From: Streptomyces alfalfae
Lineage (GTDB): Bacteria; Actinomycetota; Actinomycetes; Streptomycetales; Streptomycetaceae
DNA length: 64,000 nt
Direction of reading: 5' to 3'
NCBI RefSeq assembly: GCF_004127445.1
Contig: NZ_QEXM01000037.1
Location: 236,564-300,563, forward strand
Shown piece after piece: positions 58,923 to 64,000 of this stretch. The notes under the pieces are model-generated. The model was not told the origin of the DNA, searched no databases, and worked only from the letters and a program-made list of their open reading frames with translations. Both the position numbers and the translations under genes were made by a program. Position 1 is the stretch's first letter. Every line of letters begins with the position of its first letter.

Positions 58923-59660
58923 ATGCGCATATCCAGACTCGTCCCCGCGCTCGCGGCCACGGCCATGGCCGTCCTCGGCCTGGCTCCCACGGCGGCGGCG
59001 CAGACCGCGGCGAGCACCGCCGCGCCCAGCGTGGCGGCCGTCGACTCGCCGAAGCCCATCATCGGCGGCGGCTACGCCTCCAACGCCCCTTGGGCGGCGC
59101 GCCTCTTCTCCAACGGCCGGCAGACCTGTAGCGCCACGATCATCGCCCCGACCTGGATCCTCACCGCGAAGCACTGCGTCAGCGGCGGCAACCTCTCCTT
59201 CCGCATCGGCAGCCTCGACCAGACCTCCGGCGGCACCACCGCCAACGGCATCAGCATCCGCAACCACGCCGGTTCGGACCTCTCCCTGGTCCAGCTCGAC
59301 CGCTCCGTCGGCGGCAGCTACGCCCGCCTCGGCAACCCGGGCTCCGTGTCGGTGAACCAGACCGTGCAGGTGTACGGCTGGGGCGCCACCTCCCAGTGCG
59401 GCTCCGAGATCAACTGCCAGTCCCGGCTCCTGAAGGTCGCCAACGTCGTGGTGAGCGGCGGCTGCCGCGACGCCTACCAGGGCCAGGCCATCTGCGCCCG
59501 GCGCGGTGACGGCATCACCGCGGGCGGCGACTCCGGCGGCCCCATGATGGCCAACGGCGTCCAGGTCGGCGTCGCCTCCACCAGCGACCGCCAGACGACC
59601 ACCGCGTACACCAACGTGACGGCGTACCGCTCCTGGATCCAGAGCATCGCGGGAGTCTGA
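58923..59660 (+). CDS. secreted trypsin-like (S1) serine protease
   Basis: The 245-residue product has a signal peptide (LVPALAATAMAVLGLAPTAA) and a short pro-region. The mature chain carries IIGGGYASN, TAKHCVSGG (His), AGSDLSLVQLD (Asp) and ITAGGDSGGPMM (Ser). Cysteines near TCSAT, KHCV and QCGSE, NCQS fit S1 disulphides, but the cysteine usually four residues before the catalytic serine is Ala, so one standard disulphide is missing. ATG at 58923. Likely extracellular; no protease-inhibitor gene is adjacent. Confidence 0.92.
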   Translation: MRISRLVPALAATAMAVLGLAPTAAAQTAASTAAPSVAAVDSPKPIIGGGYASNAPWAARLFSNGRQTCSATIIAPTWILTAKHCVSGGNLSFRIGSLDQTSGGTTANGISIRNHAGSDLSLVQLDRSVGGSYARLGNPGSVSVNQTVQVYGWGATSQCGSEINCQSRLLKVANVVVSGGCRDAYQGQAICARRGDGITAGGDSGGPMMANGVQVGVASTSDRQTTTAYTNVTAYRSWIQSIAGV

Positions 59661-59760
59661 CGGACCGAGGCGGACCGGCGCCGACTCGCACGACGAGCCG
59701 CTGCCCCCGGTCCGACGGCTCGCGCGTACTCGACGGACCCGTCACCGACGGGTACGCGCA

Positions 59761-60361
59761 CGCTCCCCGTGTGACGGGGGCCGGCTTCCCTGTGCCGGGG
59801 GGCTGCTTCCCCGTGCCGGGGGGCTGCTTCCCCGCCGGTGGGAACGCTTCCCCATACGGCAGGGGACCGCCTCCTCATACAGAGGGGACTGCTTCCCCGG
59901 CCCGACGGGGACTGTTCCCCCGGCCCGGCGGGAGCTGCCTTCGCGACTGGCGGGGACTCCACGGCGGGGACTGCTTCCCTGTGCCCGGTGGGGGCTGCTT
60001 CCCCGTACGGCGGGGGCCGCCTTCTCATACGGCGAGGACTGCTTCCCTCGGCCCGACGTGGAGTGCTTGCCCGTGCCGACGGGGGCCACCTTCCCGATCG
60101 GCGGAGACTGCCTCCCTGTAGGGCGGGGCCGCCTTCTCCATGCGGAAGGGACTGCCTACCCATACGGCGGGGGCGCCTCCCGTATGACGGGGCTGCCCCC
60201 CTGGGCCGGGGGAAACCGCCTTCCCATGCGACGGGAACTGTCTCCCCGCGCCGACGGGGCCACCTCCCCGTGCCGACGGGCCCCCGTGGCGGCGAGGCTG
60301 CCTCCCCGAATGACGGGGGCCGCCTCCCCGCATGGTGGGACGCCTCCCCGCGCGGCGGGTT
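59761..60361. repeat. degenerate minisatellite: about 27 GC-rich units of 18-25 bp
   Basis: Most of the 818-bp gap after the protease is filled by variants of a unit close to ACTGCYTCCCCGTACGGCGG plus GG, for example gctgcttccccgtgccgggg (59790s), ctgcttccccgtacggcggg (near 59994) and acctccccgtgccgacggg (60270s). Each unit pairs CCCC with GGGG, so the region can form a long series of tiny hairpins. Units diverge, and no reading frame spans all of them convincingly, although both strands show open frames. Confidence 0.9.
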
Positions 60362-60478
60362 TCGGCTCCGGACGTGGGCCGGAGGCGGGAGGGTGTCGTC
60401 GCGTAGCTGCCAGATCTTGTCGGGCGGAGCCGGTGCACTGGGGGCAGACCACTGGCCCCGCACCGGAAGACGGACCCC

Positions 60479-61693
60479 ATGACCTCGACACCCACCGCGG
60501 GCCCGCGCGCCCACACACCCGGCGTCCTTGGCCCGCCGGACCGTTCCCCGCTGGCCGGGCGGGCCGCGGTTCTCGCGGTCACGCTCGGCCTCTTCTCCAT
60601 CGTCACGACCGAGATCCTCCCGATCGGCCTGCTCACCTCGATCGGCTCGGACTTCGCCGTCTCCGACGGCCGGGCGGGCCTGATGATGACGATGCCCGGC
60701 CTCCTCGCCGCGGTCTCCGCGCCCCTGGTGACCGTGGCGACCGCGCGCGCCGACCGGCGGCTGATGCTCTGCGCCTTCATGCTCGTCCTCACCGCGGCCA
60801 ACCTCTTGGCAGCCGTCGCCACCGACTACCGGCTCGTCCTGGTCTCCCGGATCATGGTGGGCGTCACGATCGGCGGCTTCTGGTCGATCGGCGTGGGACT
60901 CGCGCGCCGTCTGGTGCCCCCGGCCTCGGCGGGCCGGGCCACCGCGGTCGTCTTCTCCGCGGTACCGCTCGGCTCCGTGCTCGGCGTCCCGGCGGGCACC
61001 CTCATCGGCGACATCGCGGGATGGCGGACGGCCTTCGCCGTGATGGCCGCGCTCTCCGCCGCCGTGCTCGCCATGCTGCTCCTGGTCATGCCACCGCTCC
61101 CACCGCTGCACGCCACGCGCCTCAGCGTGCTGCGCGGGGTCATCGGCGGCGCCGCCGCCCGCCTCGCCCTCCTGCTGACCTTCCTCGTCGTCCTCGCCCA
61201 CTTCGGGACCTACACCTACGTGGCGCCGTTCCTGGAGCGAGTCACCCACGCGGGCCCGGCCCTGATCACGGTCGTCCTGCTGGTCTACGGCGCCGCGGGC
61301 ATCGCCGGCAACTTCGTCGGGGGCGCCCTCGTCACCCGCAGGCCCCACCTCACGTTCGGCCTGGCCGCCGCCGTGATCGCGGCGGTCACCCTCCTGCTGC
61401 CGGTCCTCGGCCGCGCGCAGCCGGGCGCCGTGCTGCTGCTCGTCCTGTGGGGCCTCGCGTACGGCGCGGTGCCCGTGGCGTCGCAGGCCTGGTTCGCCAA
61501 GGCGGCGCCCGACGCGCCCGAAGCCGCTTCGGTGCTGTTCACCGCCTCGTTCCAGGCCACCATGTCGCTCGGGGCGCTGGCGGGCGGGGTCACCGTCGAC
61601 GACACGTCGCCCAGCACCCTCATGGTGCTCGGCGGCGTCACCGCCCTCCTCGCGGTCGCCGTCACCCGGGCGCACCACGCACGGCGGGGGTGA
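60479..61693 (+). CDS. MFS drug/metabolite exporter (DHA1-like)
   Basis: The 404-residue protein has 12 TM helices and the major facilitator motif A-like stretch 'TTEILPIGLLTSIGSDFAVSD', then 'VTVATARADRRLML' (DRR loop 2-3), 'VSRIMVGVTIGGFWSIGVG', and a second-half 'GNFVGGALVTRRPHL'. It resembles the arabinose/chloramphenicol efflux group. ATG at 60479, placed just beyond the minisatellite field. Substrate unknown. Confidence 0.9.
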   Translation: MTSTPTAGPRAHTPGVLGPPDRSPLAGRAAVLAVTLGLFSIVTTEILPIGLLTSIGSDFAVSDGRAGLMMTMPGLLAAVSAPLVTVATARADRRLMLCAFMLVLTAANLLAAVATDYRLVLVSRIMVGVTIGGFWSIGVGLARRLVPPASAGRATAVVFSAVPLGSVLGVPAGTLIGDIAGWRTAFAVMAALSAAVLAMLLLVMPPLPPLHATRLSVLRGVIGGAAARLALLLTFLVVLAHFGTYTYVAPFLERVTHAGPALITVVLLVYGAAGIAGNFVGGALVTRRPHLTFGLAAAVIAAVTLLLPVLGRAQPGAVLLLVLWGLAYGAVPVASQAWFAKAAPDAPEAASVLFTASFQATMSLGALAGGVTVDDTSPSTLMVLGGVTALLAVAVTRAHHARRG

Positions 61694-61809
61694 GCGCGCG
61701 GCGGGGCGGCGATCGGGTGGTTCTGCGCCGCCGCGGCTTCAGCTCGGGAGAGCCGGGCATGCGTTGTCTCGTGTCCCCTCACGTCCCCCAGCCGAGGAGC
61801 GGTACCGCG

Positions 61810-62223
61810 ATGACCGAGTACGAGCGTTCACGCACGATGCCCGCACTGCCGGAGCACGTCTTCGACCAGGCGGCCGACGTGGGCCAGCTGGACGCGTGGC
61901 TGCCGCGCGAACTGCACGTCGACGCCGGGGAACTGCCCGCGGTCACCGTGCACGAGGACCGCACCGACCAGGACGTCTCCGCCCTGCTGCGCGCCCAGAA
62001 GGACCAGATGCGCCTGGAGTGGGGCACCCGCGAGCAGGGCAGCTACACCGGCTGGCTCCAGGTCGCGGGCATGGGCACCGGGACCAGCGAGGTGACGGTG
62101 CACCTGTCGTTCTTCGAGGACAGCCACGACCCGGGCGAGCAGGCCGTGCACAGCGCCCTCGACAACAGCCTGGAACGCCTCGAGGAGCAGGTGCGGCTGC
62201 GCGTCGACAACGCGGCGGGGTGA
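61810..62223 (+). CDS. SRPBCC-like protein
   Basis: The 137-residue protein begins with 'TMPALPEHVFDQAADVGQLDAWLP', then shows strands 'RLEWGTREQGSYTGWLQVAG' and 'TSEVTVHLSFFEDSHDPGEQ', and a final long helix 'ALDNSLERLEEQVRLR', the order of START/SRPBCC ligand-binding folds. GAGGAGC sits 7 bases before the ATG at 61810. It may follow the MFS gene in one transcript; the gap is 116 bp. Confidence 0.8.
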   Translation: MTEYERSRTMPALPEHVFDQAADVGQLDAWLPRELHVDAGELPAVTVHEDRTDQDVSALLRAQKDQMRLEWGTREQGSYTGWLQVAGMGTGTSEVTVHLSFFEDSHDPGEQAVHSALDNSLERLEEQVRLRVDNAAG

Positions 62224-62227
62224 CCCG

Positions 62228-62254
62228 CGGCTCCCGCCGTCCGGACGGGAGCCG
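62228..62254. terminator. hairpin between convergent genes
   Basis: CGGCTCCCG (62228-62236) pairs with CGGGAGCCG (62246-62254) over a 9-base loop, four bases after the SRPBCC stop and nine before the oxidoreductase stop. Confidence 0.6.
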
Positions 62255-62262
62255 AAAAGGGG

Positions 62263-63243
62263 TCAGGCCTGCGCGCCGCTCGGCCGCAGGGCCCGCATGC
62301 GCCCGTCGAGTTCACGCCGGTAGAAGTCGACGAAACCGTCCGGGTCGGGGCCCGCGTTCTGCATGACCAGGCGGTCGAAGCCCGCGTCGACGAACTTCTG
62401 CGCCACCTCCACATACCGGGCGGGGTCCGTGCCGCAGGCGAACTTCTCCAGGATGTCCTCCTCGCGCACGGTCGTGGTGGCGGCGTCGAAGTTGACCGGG
62501 TTGGGCAGCTCGCTCATGACCTTCCAGCCGGTCAGCGCCCACCGCGACGTCTCCAGGGCGGCCTTCGCCCCGGTGTGCTCGTCGGACGCCCAGGCCATCG
62601 GCACCTCCGCGTACGCGGGGCCGCTGCCGCCGGCCTCCTGGTACTGCCGGACGATCTCCGGCTTGTCCTCCGTGGCGAACAGGCCGTCGCCGAGCTCCGC
62701 GGCGATCCGCGTCGAGGCCTTGCCGCTGGCCGCCACCGCGATCAGCGGCAGCTCGTCGGGGAGGTCGAAGACGCGGGCGTCCTCCAGCCGCAGGTGCTTG
62801 CCCTCGTAGGACCGGTAGCCCCCGCTCCACAGCAGACGGATGATCTCCAGGGCCTCCCGGAACATCTCGTGCCGGGTGCTGACGGCGTCGGGGAAGCCCC
62901 GGCCGACGACGTGCTCGTTCAGCCGCTCGCCCGAGCCGAGACCGAGCACGAAGCGGCCGTCGGAGACGAGGGCGAGGGTGGCTGCGGCCTGGGCGATGAT
63001 CGCCGGGTGGTAGCGCACGGTCGGGCACGTCACCCCCGTCGCCAGCTCGATGCGCGAGGTCTTGGCGGCGATGGCGCCGAGCACGCTCCAGGCGAACGGG
63101 GAGTGACCCTGATTGTCCAGCCAGGGGTGGTAGTGGTCGCTGATCTCGACGAAATCGAAGCCGGCTTCCTCGGCGAGAACCGCCTGCCGAACCAGTTCCT
63201 TGGGGCCGAATGCCTCGGCGGCCAGCTTGTAACCGATCTGCAT
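62263..63243 (-). CDS. F420-dependent LLM-class oxidoreductase (TIGR03557-like)
   Basis: The 326-residue luciferase-like TIM-barrel enzyme has MQIGYKLAAEAFGPKELVRQ, FDFVEISDHYHPWLDNQG, 'ELATGVTCPTVRYHPAIIAQ', 'FVLGLGSGERLNEHVVG' and 'GDGLFATEDKPEIVRQYQEA', the F420-dependent glucose-6-phosphate dehydrogenase/TIGR03557 group. The hydride carrier is F420, which Streptomyces make. The ATG at 63243 with GAGGAGC upstream is preferred. Confidence 0.92.
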   Translation of the reverse strand: MQIGYKLAAEAFGPKELVRQAVLAEEAGFDFVEISDHYHPWLDNQGHSPFAWSVLGAIAAKTSRIELATGVTCPTVRYHPAIIAQAAATLALVSDGRFVLGLGSGERLNEHVVGRGFPDAVSTRHEMFREALEIIRLLWSGGYRSYEGKHLRLEDARVFDLPDELPLIAVAASGKASTRIAAELGDGLFATEDKPEIVRQYQEAGGSGPAYAEVPMAWASDEHTGAKAALETSRWALTGWKVMSELPNPVNFDAATTTVREEDILEKFACGTDPARYVEVAQKFVDAGFDRLVMQNAGPDPDGFVDFYRRELDGRMRALRPSGAQA

Positions 63244-63355
63244 TGCTCGCTCCTCGTTTCCTCGTGCGGCGAATCCGTTTTCGTCCGCACCGAGGTACCC
63301 GGCGATTTCGACGCTTAACGCGCGTCCGTCCTCCTCATTCTTTTCATCCGGTCCG

Positions 63356-63958
63356 CTACGCCGCATCCCGGGGCGCGCGCCGCATGGCCCACAGCACGGG
63401 ACCGCCCCCGGGCAGCCGCGCCTCCTCCTGCACGGAGAAGCCGAAGTGCTCGTAGAAGGGCAGGTTGTCCGGCTTGGAGGACTCCAGGCGGACGGGCATG
63501 CCGGCCGCGTCCGCCTGCGCGAGTCCGGACCGCAGCAGGTTCGCCCCGTGACCCTGGCCGCGGGCGGCCGGGTCGGCGCCGACGACGGCGAGGTACCAGT
63601 GCTCCTCCTGCGGCGCGTGCTCGGCGGCGGCCTGGGCGGCCTCGCGGAACGCGGCGGCGCGGTCGCCGAGGATGGCCTGGAGCTCCTGGATGGTCTCCGC
63701 GTCGGGCACGGCCTTCGCCCTCGCCTGTGCCGGCACCCAGAAAGCGGCGGCGGCGTCGGTGCGCTCGCAGACGCCGTGGTGGACGTACTGCCTGGTGAAG
63801 AGCGTGGTGAAGTAGCGTCCGAGGCCTTCTTTGCGGGAGGCGTCGGAGGGGAAGAACCAGCGCATCATCGGGTCGTCGTCGAAGGCGTCGGCGAGGATGC
63901 GGCTGATGAGCGGGGCATCGTCGAGCATCGCCGGCTGCGGGCTGTTCGATATCGGCAT
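63356..63958 (-). CDS. GNAT acetyltransferase
   Basis: The 200-residue GNAT protein has 'DAPLISRILADAFDDDPMMR', 'HWYLAVVGADPAARGQGHGANLLRSGLAQAD' (acetyl-CoA loop QGHGA, quoted in part), 'PVRLESSKPDNLPFYEHFGF'. It would acetylate an amine substrate, unknown. The ATG at 63958 is used; a GTG at 63973 is possible. The last 27 bases of the window upstream of it show no other gene. Confidence 0.9.
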   Translation of the reverse strand: MPISNSPQPAMLDDAPLISRILADAFDDDPMMRWFFPSDASRKEGLGRYFTTLFTRQYVHHGVCERTDAAAAFWVPAQARAKAVPDAETIQELQAILGDRAAAFREAAQAAAEHAPQEEHWYLAVVGADPAARGQGHGANLLRSGLAQADAAGMPVRLESSKPDNLPFYEHFGFSVQEEARLPGGGPVLWAMRRAPRDAA

Positions 63959-64000
63959 ACGGGCATTCTGCACCGCCGATGATCATGGCTTGCGGCGGGG

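Noticed and set aside
59761..60361. CRISPR array
   Set aside because: Repeats are about 22 bp head-to-tail with no spacers of constant size, and each unit is degenerate; no cas genes nearby.
59474..61678. 734-codon minus-strand frame spanning the repeat field and MFS gene
   Set aside because: It is highly charged and repetitive because it reads the minisatellite, and it is antisense to the MFS exporter and part of the protease; no support as a protein.

Overview
The window looks like chromosomal DNA of a Streptomyces or close relative. It has very high G+C with strong third-position bias, frequent GTG and occasional TTG starts, many four-base ATGA/GTGA gene overlaps, numerous ECF sigma factors, TetR/LuxR/AraC/MerR/ANTAR regulators, exported hydrolases and an aromatic-carotenoid (isorenieratene-type) gene set. 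I see no rRNA, tRNA, CRISPR array, insertion sequence or phage module, so this reads as chromosome-arm or accessory-rich core sequence rather than an island.

Layout. 1-5 kb: 3' end of a UvrA-like ABC protein, a YceI protein, an ascorbate-type PTS (fused EIIA-EIIB, then EIIC) separated by a perfect 35-bp-period tandem repeat, and a GH114 lipoprotein. 5-10 kb: secreted SGNH lipase, a broken AA10 LPMO gene, a small secreted protein and a fused SecD-SecF. 10-16 kb: TetR/SDR divergent pair with clear palindromes, DUF1206, a STAS protein without its phospho-acceptor serine, an M23 peptidase, an unrecognised protein and an ECF sigma factor fused to a zinc-finger, membrane segment and extracellular CAP domain. 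16-24 kb: large LuxR regulator, a cutinase/PETase-type polyester hydrolase, an aquaporin, and a divergent ECF sigma / B12-type MerR pair resembling LitS/LitR. 24-30 kb: FemAB/CelD-like acyltransferase, DegT-type aminotransferase, SRPBCC protein and a giant Tat-exported propeller-amidohydrolase, followed by G-rich repeats. 30-33 kb: an envelope-stress locus (AmaP-like, sigma factor, zinc-finger-Gls24, Gls24). 33-42 kb: stress and membrane housekeeping genes (GlsB/YeaQ, DJ-1/PfpI, YdcF, VanZ, hemerythrin, YihY, ANTAR-GAF). 42-49 kb: YciO-type protein, three tandem secreted paralogues of unknown function, DinB, RidA, a deaminase, a decayed GAF-ANTAR gene, hydrolase and AraC regulator.

49-58 kb is the metabolic centrepiece: two convergent, fully overlapping carotenoid operons, crtY-crtT-crtU on the plus strand and crtE-crtI-crtB-Rieske protein on the minus strand. 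CrtE, CrtB and CrtI make lycopene, CrtY cyclises it, and CrtU aromatises the rings to isorenieratene; CrtT and the Rieske protein are accessory. The candidate LitS/LitR pair about 26 kb away could connect this to light via cobalamin. 58-64 kb: membrane protein, trypsin-like protease, a 600-bp field of about 27 degenerate GC-rich ~22-bp repeats, an MFS exporter, SRPBCC protein, F420-dependent oxidoreductase and a GNAT acetyltransferase.

Most intriguing items: the one-polypeptide sigma/anti-sigma/CAP sensor, the triplicated exported four-cysteine family, the sigma-zinc finger-Gls24 operon, the PTS intergenic repeat and the 59.8-60.4 kb repeat field. All calls rest on reading the sequence and family knowledge; no database search was run.
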